58,567 bases of DNA from an uncultured Elusimicrobium sp. (GTDB lineage: Bacteria > Elusimicrobiota > Elusimicrobia > Elusimicrobiales > Elusimicrobiaceae), in the NCBI GenBank assembly GCA_937891135.1, contig CALAFB010000115.1:1-58567 (forward strand), given 5' to 3'. A program made the position numbers and the translations under genes. Below, in pieces: positions 8,605 through 17,879 of the stretch; position 1 is the first letter of the stretch, and each line of letters starts with the position of its first letter. The notes under the pieces are model-generated. The model did no database searches and was not told the origin of the DNA. It saw nothing but the letters and a program-made list of their open reading frames with translations.

Positions 8605-9768
8605 TTATTGCTCCTTACGCCATACCATTTTGTTAACAACCCCGGTAAAACTTTGAATAATTTTGACTACTTTGATAGATACATTTTCATCCATATAGTC
8701 CGGCACCGGGATACCATTATCCCGGTTTTGTTTCATTTCCACGGCTAAGGCAACTGCCTGCAAGAGGTTTTTTTCGTCAATGCCAGCCAGTACAAAACAA
8801 CCTTTATCCAGGGCTTCGGGCCGTTCGGTAGAGGTGCGGATACAGACTGCCGGAAACGGTTTGCCTATAGACGTGTAAAAACTGCTTTCCTCAGGCAAGG
8901 TGCCACTATCGGATACTACGGCAAAAGCGTTTAGTTGTAGGGCATTATAATCGTGAAAGCCTAACGGCTCATGTGAAATGACACGCGTATCTAACTTAAA
9001 ACCATTTTCCTGCAGCCGTTTTTTACTGCGCGGGTGGCACGAATATAAAATGGGCATATCATAGGTTTGGGCCAATTTGTTAATGGCCGTAAAAAGGGAA
9101 GTAAAATTCTTTTCGGTATCTATATTTTCTTCGCGGTGAGCGGAAAGTAAAATATATTTGCCCGGCTGTAATCCTAAGCGATTTAAAATATCGCTTTTTT
9201 CAATAAAGGGCAGATTCTCCCGAAGTACCTCGGCCATGGGGCTGCCTGTAACAAACGTACGTTCTTTGGGCAGACCACAATCGGCCAAGTAACGGCGGGC
9301 ATGTTCGCTATAAGCCAAATTGACGTCGCTAATAATATCCACAATACGGCGGTTGGTTTCTTCGGGCAAGCACTCGTCTTTGCAGCGGTTGCCGGCTTCC
9401 ATGTGAAATATCGGGATATGCAAGCGTTTGGCTCCAATCACAGACAGACAAGAGTTGGTATCACCCAGTACCAGTATGGCATCCGGTTTTGTTTGTACCA
9501 TAAGTTCATAGGATTTGGCAATAATGTTGCCCATGGTTTCTCCTAAATCTTTGCCGACGGCATTTAAATAAATTTCGGGCTCAGCTAACTGCAAATCTTT
9601 AAAAAATACGCCATTTAGGTTGTAATCATAATTTTGACCTGTATGGGCGAGTAACACATCAAAGTATTGACGGCATTTTTTGATAACTGCTGCCAAACGG
9701 ATAATTTCCGGCCGAGTACCAACGATAATTAACAGTTTTAATTTCCCATTATTTTTAAATTGTGTCAT
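8605..9768 (-). CDS. capG: UDP-N-acetylglucosamine 2-epimerase family, CapG/FnlC-type
   Basis: 387 aa, GT-B-like epimerase: IIVGTRPEIIRLA at the N-terminus, LVLGDTNSCL, HMEAGNRCKDECLPEETNRR, and SAHREENI, all typical of the non-hydrolysing epimerases. In the cap5/fnl pathway the enzyme converts UDP-2-acetamido-2,6-dideoxy-L-talose to UDP-N-acetyl-L-fucosamine. The tight order capE-capF-capG makes this role much more likely than the WecB reaction to UDP-ManNAc. Start supported by AGGAG eight bases upstream. Confidence 0.88.
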   Translation of the reverse strand: MTQFKNNGKLKLLIIVGTRPEIIRLAAVIKKCRQYFDVLLAHTGQNYDYNLNGVFFKDLQLAEPEIYLNAVGKDLGETMGNIIAKSYELMVQTKPDAILVLGDTNSCLSVIGAKRLHIPIFHMEAGNRCKDECLPEETNRRIVDIISDVNLAYSEHARRYLADCGLPKERTFVTGSPMAEVLRENLPFIEKSDILNRLGLQPGKYILLSAHREENIDTEKNFTSLFTAINKLAQTYDMPILYSCHPRSKKRLQENGFKLDTRVISHEPLGFHDYNALQLNAFAVVSDSGTLPEESSFYTSIGKPFPAVCIRTSTERPEALDKGCFVLAGIDEKNLLQAVALAVEMKQNRDNGIPVPDYMDENVSIKVVKIIQSFTGVVNKMVWRKEQ

Positions 9769-9777
9769 ATTATACTC

Positions 9778-10977
9778 CTAAACAGGTTCAAAAAAAGTAT
9801 CGGGGTGTTGCGGGTCAAACGGTTCATTGGCCCACATGAGCGTAACTAAATTTTCAGTCGTACTGGTGTTAATAATGTTATGCGTGTAGCCGGGCAACAT
9901 GTGTACGGCTTCTATTTTATTGCCAGATACTTCAAATATATGTTTTTCATGGGTACCGATTTTACGCTGTTCAATACGAGCCCGGCCCGAAACCACGATA
10001 AAAAACTCCCACTTGGTATTATGCCAATGCTGGCCTTTGGTAATACCGGGTTTTGAGATATTAACCGAAAATTGCCCGCAGTTTAGAGTTTTTAATAGTT
10101 CGGTAAAACTGCCGCGCTCATCGGTATTCATTTTGAGCGCAAATTTTGTTTTTTCAGCCGGTAAATATGATAAGTATGTAGAATAGAGTTTTTTAGCCAA
10201 AGAACCCGCTGGAATTTGTGGCATAACCAAAGTTTGCGGCTGGGTTTTAAAACTATGGAGTAGGTCTACGATTTCGCCTAGTGTGGTAGCATGGGTGGTA
10301 GGGACATAACTGTATTTCCCGTTATCCGCTGCAACCGGGGTAAGCCCGTCATAATTACAGCGGTGCGGACGGCCTTCCAATACATTTAGCATTTCGTCTA
10401 CCAAATCATCAATATAAAGTAGTTCCAAAGAAGTGGCGCGGTCATTTACCTGTATAGGTAAATCATGCGCTAAATTATGGCAGAAGGTAGCCACCGCTGA
10501 ATTATAATTGGGGCGGCACCATTTGCCAAACAAATTTGGGAAACGGTATACATATACGGGTGCGCCCGTTTCTTGGGCATATTTAAAAAAGAGTTCTTCG
10601 CCTGCCAGTTTGGATTTGCCGTATTCTGATTCTGCATAGCGGCCTTGTAAAGTAGCCTGGATAGACGACGATAACATTACAGGACAAGTATTTTTATGTT
10701 TTTTAAGCATATTTAACAGCGTGGATGCAAAGCCGAAATTGCCTTGCATAAATTCGGCAGGGTTTTGTGGGCGGTTTACCCCGGCTAAATTAAATACAAA
10801 ATCCGCTTGGGCGCAAAATTGGTCTAACTCTTGTGGCGTGGTATCCACATCATATTCAAAAATACGTTCAATATGCAAATTCGGCCGCGTACGGTTTTTA
10901 CCGTCTTTAATAGTTTGTAAATTAGCTACTAAATTCCGTCCGACAAATCCTTTAGCCCCGGTAATGAGAATATTCAT
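9778..10977 (-). CDS. capF: CapF-type reductase with cupin domain (UDP-L-FucNAc pathway)
   Basis: 399 aa in two domains. The N-terminal half is an NAD(P)-binding short-chain dehydrogenase (ITGAKGFVGRNL, LAGVNRP), and the C-terminal ~120 residues form a metal-binding cupin (KGQHWHNTKWEFFIVVSG). This fusion is diagnostic of CapF/WbjC/FnlB, which reduces the 4-keto intermediate made by CapE. The start overlaps the capE stop by four bases (ATGA), showing coupling. The order capE-capF-capG matches the known three-enzyme route to UDP-L-FucNAc. Confidence 0.92.
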   Translation of the reverse strand: MNILITGAKGFVGRNLVANLQTIKDGKNRTRPNLHIERIFEYDVDTTPQELDQFCAQADFVFNLAGVNRPQNPAEFMQGNFGFASTLLNMLKKHKNTCPVMLSSSIQATLQGRYAESEYGKSKLAGEELFFKYAQETGAPVYVYRFPNLFGKWCRPNYNSAVATFCHNLAHDLPIQVNDRATSLELLYIDDLVDEMLNVLEGRPHRCNYDGLTPVAADNGKYSYVPTTHATTLGEIVDLLHSFKTQPQTLVMPQIPAGSLAKKLYSTYLSYLPAEKTKFALKMNTDERGSFTELLKTLNCGQFSVNISKPGITKGQHWHNTKWEFFIVVSGRARIEQRKIGTHEKHIFEVSGNKIEAVHMLPGYTHNIINTSTTENLVTLMWANEPFDPQHPDTFFEPV

Positions 10978-12020
10978 TTGGTTTGTACCGCCTTTAATTC
11001 ACATTGTACATAATCTGTAGTTAAAATTTTATTTACCGTGCCTGCCACGTCTAAACGAGTGGTATTATGGCTGGTATAAGCATCGTCTGCCATGGTTTTT
11101 ACTTGGCCTTTGACGACGAATTTATCGTAGTTAAGGTCCCGGCTGTCAGTTGCAACACGGAAATATTGGCCCATATCTTCGGCGCGTAGGCGTTCCTCGC
11201 GTGTAAGCAGGGTTTCAAATAGTTTTTCGCCGTGGCGGGTACCAATAATTTGGGTTCCTGTATCGCCAAATAATTGTTGAACCGCTTTGGCTAAATCTCC
11301 AATGGTAGAGGCATCGGCCTTTTGGATGAATAAATCCCCGGGATGCGCGTGTTCAAACGCAAAGCGGACCAGTTCTACGGCCTCGTCTAAATTCATTAAG
11401 AAGCGGGTCATATCCGGGTTGGTAATAGTAATAGGAAGGCCCCGTTTAATTTGCTCAATAAACAAAGGGATTACGCTGCCCCGGCTACACATGACGTTGC
11501 CATAACGTGTACAAGCAATAACGGTTTGTCCGCGGTCGGCTGCTACACGGGCATTCGCATAGATCACATGTTCCATCATGGCTTTAGAAATACCCATGGC
11601 GTTAATGGGATAAGCGGCTTTATCGGTAGATAAACAAACCACCCGTTTTACCCCACATTCCATAGCGGCGTGAAGCATATTATCGGTACCTATCACATTG
11701 GTACGTACTGCTTCCATGGGGAAAAATTCACACGAAGGGACTTGCTTTAAGGCCGCCGCGTGAAAAACATAATCCACCCCGTGCATTGCATCTTTAATGG
11801 CTTGGGGGTTGCGTACATCACCGATATAAAATTTAACCTTTTTGGCATGTTCCGGATGATTGGCTTGCAATTCGTGGCGCATATCATCTTGTTTTTTTTC
11901 ATCACGCGAGAATATGCGGATTTGCCCGATATCGCTGGTTAAAAAGTGCTTTAAGACGGTATTACCGAAACTACCCGTACCGCCGGTAATCATGAGTGTT
12001 GCGTTGTTAAATGCTGACAT
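10974..12020 (-). CDS. capE: CapE/FnlA UDP-GlcNAc 4,6-dehydratase/5-epimerase
   Basis: 348 aa extended short-chain dehydrogenase. Glycine motif ITGGTGSFGN at the N-terminus; the catalytic pair is the unusual Met-x-x-x-Lys (MGISK) rather than Tyr-x-x-x-Lys, a hallmark of CapE/FnlA. It carries out the first step from UDP-GlcNAc towards UDP-L-FucNAc. The ATG at 12020 is preferred because AGGAG precedes it by five bases; the frame is open eight codons earlier. First of the capEFG trio, downstream of the flippase. Confidence 0.92.
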   Translation of the reverse strand: MSAFNNATLMITGGTGSFGNTVLKHFLTSDIGQIRIFSRDEKKQDDMRHELQANHPEHAKKVKFYIGDVRNPQAIKDAMHGVDYVFHAAALKQVPSCEFFPMEAVRTNVIGTDNMLHAAMECGVKRVVCLSTDKAAYPINAMGISKAMMEHVIYANARVAADRGQTVIACTRYGNVMCSRGSVIPLFIEQIKRGLPITITNPDMTRFLMNLDEAVELVRFAFEHAHPGDLFIQKADASTIGDLAKAVQQLFGDTGTQIIGTRHGEKLFETLLTREERLRAEDMGQYFRVATDSRDLNYDKFVVKGQVKTMADDAYTSHNTTRLDVAGTVNKILTTDYVQCELKAVQTK

Positions 12021-12070
12021 AAAAACTCCTATAGATATAATCACATATATTATATCTTTTTAGGATATTC

Positions 12071-13597
12071 TTATTTTTGATTTTTTTTTAGAGTAGATAT
12101 AATTTGTTGTAAAGGAATAAGAATTAAATTTTTTTCATAGGAATTACAAGCGAATTTCCATAAAATACTTGTATAAACGACAGTTAAAACACTCCCATGG
12201 AAAATAAAACTTATCCAAGAGGTATGTAACGGCCATAGTAGAAATAATTCCCAAATAATACCGAGAGCTCCCAATATGGGTATTGAAAGCTTCCCTAAAT
12301 TTTTAAAAAATGTCCAAATATCGATACCAATATGCCAATAGTACCAATTGATAATAAATCCCGAACCCAAAATTAAACAACTAGCTGTAGCAACTGCACA
12401 ACCGATCTCTCCATAGAATTTAGAAAGAACAATGGCCAATACAATATTCAAAGCGGCCATGGCTGTATAAATATAAGCTCTAAATGCGTGTTTTTTGAGA
12501 GCTTGTAAAATAGGGATGCCTACATTTTGGGTTACGTCAATTAAATAACCACCAAATAAAATGAGGACAATCCAATAGCATACGTTATATCCGGGGCCTA
12601 TCCACAATAGCAAAAATGTTTTGCCCAAAAAGGCAAACCCACCGATAAGCAACATAAACAGCATAAACTGCAAGCGACCTAATTTACAAAACAAATCATT
12701 GCATTGGGTTAAATTATGTTGCTTGGCTACGCTGGCGGATAATTTAGGTAAAAAAACACTACTCATCATAACAGGAAGACAAATAGCAAACATAGCCACT
12801 TGCATAGCAATCGAATAGTTTGTTACGGCTAGTACGCCCACTACAGCTCCTAAAATCAGTTGTCCTGAACGGCTGTACACCTGATCCATTAGAGAATGTA
12901 AGAAAACAAAAACAGAAAACCCCGTCAATTCTTTAAATAACGGAGATTTGTGTAATAACAGAGGGAAGGAAGTATGTAATTTAATTTTACAATAGAGATA
13001 TTGCAAAAGAATATTTGCAAACACGGTACAAGTTTGTACAATTACTAAATTAATCACGCTTGCTTTCCAAGCCAAAATCCCCCATACCAGTAATGGATGC
13101 AAACAAGTTTGTAATACACCAAGACCCCGGCCGAAAAGAAAGCGTTCGTGGGCGTTAATTACTGCTGTAAAAATACGAGAAGGGATAAATACCGCAATGT
13201 TTAAAAGTAAAATTAAACAGATTTGTTTAGCGGTATGCAAATCGGCCGGACTTAGTGAAGATGAATAAATCAGCGGAACACACAAATAGAAAATAATACC
13301 TACTAGTACAACTAATAGCGCAATACCCGTATACAAGGTATGGGACGCGGCTATGATATTTCTCTCGCGCTGTTTATCTGCTAGGGAAAGGGCTTGCGCT
13401 AAATACCGGGTGGTGGTATTAGCCAGCCCAAAATCCATGAGGTATAAGTAAGATAACATAGACCCCATCAGCTGGTAAATGCCAAATTGGTCTTTAGACA
13501 AATAATATAGCAACATGGGTACATACACTAGCGCAATAACGCTATGTAGCCCCATGGAAATATACGATAAAATAACTCCTGCTTTACGTTGGTTCAT
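12071..13597 (-). CDS. wzx: Wzx-type lipid-linked oligosaccharide flippase
   Basis: 508 aa, almost entirely hydrophobic with about 12-14 predicted membrane helices and small basic loops; MOP/MATE-type polysaccharide exporter. It would flip the undecaprenyl-pyrophosphate repeat unit to the periplasm. The N-terminal segment with YYLSKDQFGIYQLMGS is characteristic of the PST/Wzx group. It sits between the GT-D gene (three bases away) and capE, as expected for a Wzx/Wzy-dependent locus. Confidence 0.88.
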   Translation of the reverse strand: MNQRKAGVILSYISMGLHSVIALVYVPMLLYYLSKDQFGIYQLMGSMLSYLYLMDFGLANTTTRYLAQALSLADKQRERNIIAASHTLYTGIALLVVLVGIIFYLCVPLIYSSSLSPADLHTAKQICLILLLNIAVFIPSRIFTAVINAHERFLFGRGLGVLQTCLHPLLVWGILAWKASVINLVIVQTCTVFANILLQYLYCKIKLHTSFPLLLHKSPLFKELTGFSVFVFLHSLMDQVYSRSGQLILGAVVGVLAVTNYSIAMQVAMFAICLPVMMSSVFLPKLSASVAKQHNLTQCNDLFCKLGRLQFMLFMLLIGGFAFLGKTFLLLWIGPGYNVCYWIVLILFGGYLIDVTQNVGIPILQALKKHAFRAYIYTAMAALNIVLAIVLSKFYGEIGCAVATASCLILGSGFIINWYYWHIGIDIWTFFKNLGKLSIPILGALGIIWELFLLWPLHTSWISFIFHGSVLTVVYTSILWKFACNSYEKNLILIPLQQIISTLKKNQK

Positions 13598-13600
13598 AGG

Positions 13601-14512
13601 TTAATCCGGATCAAAAAAGGTGGTGGGATCGTGTAATTTGTTTCGCTTATACCAATCATAACTTTTGGCAATATGACCAAAATCTAATGCACGAAAGCCC
13701 TGCTTAGCCAAATCGTAAGCCAATACAGTAGCGGTCTGGCCTAAAATGATGATAATCAAACGGTGTTTATCAATTTGTAAAGCGCGTTTTAAAATAGATT
13801 CATATTGGGTAAAAGCATTTTTATTAGGGGCATATATTGTTTCACGGCTTTTTACATTGTCAAAAATATCATATTCCAAATTTTTAAAAATACCGTCTCC
13901 ACAAATCAAGGTTATGTCTTTATTTGCCCAGATTTTCCGAATTTTATGAAAAAATTGTTCTAAATTTATGTCTGTATAACAAAAGGGCATCGTTACTTCT
14001 ACCGCATAATAAATAGTTTGCGGCAAACAGTATTGCTCAATAATAGAATAATATTGTTTTATGGGTGCACTTCTCCAAAATAATCTTTCCAAGGAAGATA
14101 AATTTTGTTTTCCTTCATAGAGTTTGCGAGGAAGACCAATGCAAATACGAGAATCTTTATTACCCAGTACTTCTAATAAACGTTTGGAAAGTAACGCAAG
14201 CGCCGCATTTGAAAAATTTTGGGGATGTTGCAGTATATTTTCAAATTCTCCATCCCCAAATCTACAAAGGGAATTGTGGGAGTGGATGAGCATATCCAGC
14301 GTTTCATCTATCGTTTTAATGGAAGGAACAGAGGTATGAGGCAGTTCCGCTGCTAGTTCATAGCGCAAAAGCCCAATATCATAGTTGCGGGAAAAAGTTC
14401 CTAAATCTTGCGTAAAAAGAACCTGGATATTACGCATAAAAGTTTTAATTCCTATATAAATGCGTTTTGTAACGGGATAGCGTTGTAAGTAATGTGTGAT
14501 TTTATGTTTCAT
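13601..14512 (-). CDS. GT-D fold glycosyltransferase
   Basis: 303 aa. The sequence SLCRFGDGEFENIL near residue 80 is the conserved RFGDGE metal/nucleotide-sugar motif of the GT-D fold family (formerly DUF1792), first described for a streptococcal adhesin glycosyltransferase. Further down, LICGDGIFKNLEYDIF and FGHIAKSYDWYKRN match the family's C-terminal signature. In Gram-negative clusters such enzymes add glucose or related sugars to repeat units. It overlaps the upstream GT2 gene by four bases. Confidence 0.82.
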   Translation of the reverse strand: MKHKITHYLQRYPVTKRIYIGIKTFMRNIQVLFTQDLGTFSRNYDIGLLRYELAAELPHTSVPSIKTIDETLDMLIHSHNSLCRFGDGEFENILQHPQNFSNAALALLSKRLLEVLGNKDSRICIGLPRKLYEGKQNLSSLERLFWRSAPIKQYYSIIEQYCLPQTIYYAVEVTMPFCYTDINLEQFFHKIRKIWANKDITLICGDGIFKNLEYDIFDNVKSRETIYAPNKNAFTQYESILKRALQIDKHRLIIIILGQTATVLAYDLAKQGFRALDFGHIAKSYDWYKRNKLHDPTTFFDPD

Positions 14513-15492
14513 TTGTATTCTCCCAAATGTCCTTTACTTATGGCTCGGTGATTTTTTACGCAATAGCAGATTGCCTGCCATACATCTTCCGGTTGTTTAT
14601 TACGAACCAAACGTAAAATCAAATACCAAAAATTGTACCAGCTCATAGCCATAATGGATATAATTCCTTTTTTATGTTTATGAGCCAAATAATACCGGTT
14701 ACATATAATCATAAATGTATGATGTTTAGAAGGAATCCTGTATTCAGTACTGGGGTGATGAAATACATGTACCTTATCACTATAAATACATTTTAACCCT
14801 TCTTTTTGAGCATGTTTATAATAACTGTAACTAAAATCTAAATCTTCCTCAAAAGCAAAACTGCGCAAGTTTTCATCCCAGTAGATATTCCATTGGTTTA
14901 ATAAATGTTTGCGAGTTACGAAAAAGAACCCCATGGCCCATTGGGTAGGGACTTCTCCTTTAACTGGAAATTTGGGAAAACGGCCAAATATAGACAGAGA
15001 AACGTACCCTATTTTCCCTTGCCTCCAAGGGTACATTCCCATTATGCAACCTATAAATTTTTTGCTAAGAGTCAGAGTGGGGTGTATTGTTTTGTGAGAA
15101 GGCTGGTAGTCATTTAATCCGGCAATGAGGGCGACAGAGGAATCTTGCATAATATCATAGACATTTTTCAATATATCGGTGCCGATTTCAATATCATCAT
15201 CACTCCAGATAATAATATCTTGGTTTGCTACACGCAAAGCACGGTTACGGGCATGGGTAGAGGAAGGAAAAGCCTGATGAATATAGATACCGTTAATGTC
15301 TTGGGGGAGATTGTCTAGTAATTGTTTGTTTTGCTTGCGGATGTCAGGTTGAGTAGATTGGTCTACTACGATAATTTGTGCTGGACGATAATTTGCGACT
15401 AAATATGTAGTTAAAGTCTGTTTTAAGGAAACAGGCCGATTTAATGTGGGAATAGCGATTGAAATGGGAAGTATAGGTTTTATATCACGCAT
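14509..15492 (-). CDS. Family 2 glycosyltransferase
   Basis: 327 aa. SIAIPTLNRPVSLKQTL, IIVVDQST and IIWSDDDIEIG give a GT-A fold with the metal-binding D-D-D. The C-terminal half contains an RNKQPEDVW segment and hydrophobic stretch LILRLVR, suggesting membrane association. Coupled by a four-base overlap to the GT-D gene downstream. Part of the repeat-unit assembly; linkage unknown. Confidence 0.88.
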   Translation of the reverse strand: MRDIKPILPISIAIPTLNRPVSLKQTLTTYLVANYRPAQIIVVDQSTQPDIRKQNKQLLDNLPQDINGIYIHQAFPSSTHARNRALRVANQDIIIWSDDDIEIGTDILKNVYDIMQDSSVALIAGLNDYQPSHKTIHPTLTLSKKFIGCIMGMYPWRQGKIGYVSLSIFGRFPKFPVKGEVPTQWAMGFFFVTRKHLLNQWNIYWDENLRSFAFEEDLDFSYSYYKHAQKEGLKCIYSDKVHVFHHPSTEYRIPSKHHTFMIICNRYYLAHKHKKGIISIMAMSWYNFWYLILRLVRNKQPEDVWQAICYCVKNHRAISKGHLGEYK

Positions 15493-15514
15493 ATATGTCC
15501 TCCTGTAACATGCA

Positions 15515-16663
15515 CTACTGTGTATCTCCTGTATTAGCTAATAGTAGAAATCCGCTGGTTAAAAAATTAAGTCCTGTACAACCGGCAACTAATCCAGCTT
15601 CAAAGGTGCCTGTTAAAAAAATACTTAAAAAACTAATTAATGCCACATAAGCAGGTAAAGAATTTAATTGATTGTTGATTTTCTTTAAAATGTTCCACAA
15701 AATCATTATAAATAAAATGAACGGAACAATGCCATAAGAAGCCAAAATATCTATGTGCGTATTATGCATTTGGCTCATTCCCAAGCCTTCACTAATACCG
15801 GCATAATCTCCCGTCCACCAGGAATGTTTAAAAGAGTCTAATGCTTTTGTCCATATACCTACGCGGGAGATAATAGATTTTCCTTCAGAAACGATCATAT
15901 CAAAATCGGATGTATACATTAAATAATGCGTGATACTCATATATACCAAAGCGAAAACGATTGGAAATAATAGAACACTCCAAATAATAACCGGGGACAG
16001 CTTATAGGATGGTTTTAATAGCCCCCATACAAGTAAGATCCCAAATGCGACTACACCACCCATACAAGCACGCGACAATGTTAAAAACATTAAATTCGTC
16101 ATGATAATGCAGTATCCCAAGCATAAAATCCGTAACCATAATTTATGTGTTGCAAAAAAATTATATACCCCGTACAATAACAGGTGCATTAACCATACCG
16201 CTGTAAAATTAGGATTTGTAAATCCTAACGTAATACCCTTAGCCATTGTAATGGTATTTCCTAAAAAATAATAAGATATAATAAAAAGGCTTCCCATCCC
16301 TACGGGTAACCAAGCAAGCCAACGACGGGTTTGCTTGGTGGGAATAAAAACAGTAGCTATATAAAATGAAAAGACGGTTGTAATGAAAATAATCAGTTTT
16401 TTACTGTATTGCGAGAAAGCAACAAGTTCCAAAGAGGTGTAACCAGCGTTAATAAATACATTGATAATGGCAAGTAAAATGATGGTTAATAATAGCAGAT
16501 TTAGCTTTTGGGTGCGATATATATCATAAAACCATGTTATTAACAAACAGATAAATGTAAGAGAAAAAATCAAGGAAACTAGTTTGGTTTGTTCAAAAAT
16601 CGTACCCAATACAATTAGTCCGCAAAGTAAAAATTCAAGCCGGATATACCAATTATAAAGCAT
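15515..16663 (-). CDS. wzy: O-antigen polymerase/ligase family membrane protein (Wzy-like)
   Basis: 382 aa with about ten to eleven membrane helices and one long periplasmic loop (around WWTGDYAGISEGLGMSQMHN, then a NTHIDILA segment). H-x-x-x-L-D-like sequence in this loop is typical of the Wzy_C/WaaL superfamily. Given one flippase and no other polymerase in the locus, the polymerase role is preferred over ligase. It overlaps the GT4 gene upstream by eleven bases. Confidence 0.8.
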   Translation of the reverse strand: MLYNWYIRLEFLLCGLIVLGTIFEQTKLVSLIFSLTFICLLITWFYDIYRTQKLNLLLLTIILLAIINVFINAGYTSLELVAFSQYSKKLIIFITTVFSFYIATVFIPTKQTRRWLAWLPVGMGSLFIISYYFLGNTITMAKGITLGFTNPNFTAVWLMHLLLYGVYNFFATHKLWLRILCLGYCIIMTNLMFLTLSRACMGGVVAFGILLVWGLLKPSYKLSPVIIWSVLLFPIVFALVYMSITHYLMYTSDFDMIVSEGKSIISRVGIWTKALDSFKHSWWTGDYAGISEGLGMSQMHNTHIDILASYGIVPFILFIMILWNILKKINNQLNSLPAYVALISFLSIFLTGTFEAGLVAGCTGLNFLTSGFLLLANTGDTQ

Positions 16664-17879
16664 GAGATTTCTCCATTAAATTGTGGTAGCAGTTAATAAA
16701 TTGTTTGACCATAGTATCTAACGAATAAACCTGTTGGGCTTGCAGAGCCACTTCCCGTCGGGAAGGCAAATGTGCAGCGGTTTCTTGCACGAAATGAGTT
16801 AAAGTAGTAATGTCTCCGTATTTACAAAATTTACTATATTGTGAAAGTGAAATTTGTTCTGGGGCTCCGGCTTCAAACCCAACTACCGGTGTACCACAGC
16901 ATAAACTTTCCGCGCAGATCATGGAAAATGTTTCTTTCTTACTGGTAAGAACGGTAATATCTGCTAGTGCATAATAGGCGGCTAGTTGTTGTTGATTGGA
17001 TACGTAGCCTAGAAGTTTAATGTTAGCAGGGTAATTTAATGAGCGGTTATATCTTCCGGCTACTAAAATTTGGACTTGTGGGCCTAGCCGTTTAGCCAGT
17101 TCTACAATATGATGTCCTCCCTTAAAACTATCCGGTGTAATATCAAAAAAAGGAGCCGCATAGAATAACACAGATGTATTAACTGGTATGCCTAGCTGTT
17201 TGCGCAGCTGGGTAGTATCCATGGGGTGGAACACCTCTGTATTAACCCCATTATAAATAACTTGGTTGGGAAAATGTTGCAAAATAGGGGCCTGTGCTGC
17301 ACGTTCTTTTAACCAAGGTGAAACAGAAGTCAGTTGTAAGTTAGAGAATCCGTTGAAGGCCTGTTTCATGTTTTTCCAAGAAGTGGCTGTACGGTCTAAA
17401 AAATAGGATTTGGTGGCCTGACGAAGCCGTGGACAGTACCCGCACCCGGTTTGCCAACGGTTACAATCTAGTGCATACCCACAGTTAGCTGTGTACATAA
17501 ACTCTGCGTGTAATGTAAGTACGGTTGGAATATGATGTTTTTTTAGAAATGTGATTAGTTTATAGATGTTTACAAAGTATCCGTTAAGACATTGTAAATG
17601 AACCACATCCGGTTTTTCTTTCATAATGGCTTGAATTAAATGACGGGTAGAGATATAACAGCCGCCATACATAAGCCCGGTAATGCGGGAACGTAAATTA
17701 TTGGCTTTAGCATACCATTCAGAACAAATTTTATAGGTGTTTGGGGCCGTACTTCGTTTTTGCCGCCCGTAGTAAACTACACTATCTATACCGTGTTCCA
17801 TCAGCCGGCGGTGAAGTTCTGCCGTTAATTTACCGGTACTTCCATAGTCATATACATTATTGACGTGTAGTATTTTCAT
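16653..17879 (-). CDS. Family 4 glycosyltransferase
   Basis: 408 aa GT-B enzyme. N-terminal KILHVNNVYDYGSTGKLTAE, an acceptor domain with a Cys-rich stretch (NCGYALDCNRWQTGCGYCP) common in polysaccharide GT4 proteins, and the donor-site E-x7-E region ESLCCGTPVVGFEAGAPEQ. The ATG at 17879 is chosen because AGGAAA lies upstream and the Rossmann strand begins there. It overlaps the stop of the next GT gene by 23 bases. Confidence 0.9.
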   Translation of the reverse strand: MKILHVNNVYDYGSTGKLTAELHRRLMEHGIDSVVYYGRQKRSTAPNTYKICSEWYAKANNLRSRITGLMYGGCYISTRHLIQAIMKEKPDVVHLQCLNGYFVNIYKLITFLKKHHIPTVLTLHAEFMYTANCGYALDCNRWQTGCGYCPRLRQATKSYFLDRTATSWKNMKQAFNGFSNLQLTSVSPWLKERAAQAPILQHFPNQVIYNGVNTEVFHPMDTTQLRKQLGIPVNTSVLFYAAPFFDITPDSFKGGHHIVELAKRLGPQVQILVAGRYNRSLNYPANIKLLGYVSNQQQLAAYYALADITVLTSKKETFSMICAESLCCGTPVVGFEAGAPEQISLSQYSKFCKYGDITTLTHFVQETAAHLPSRREVALQAQQVYSLDTMVKQFINCYHNLMEKSHAL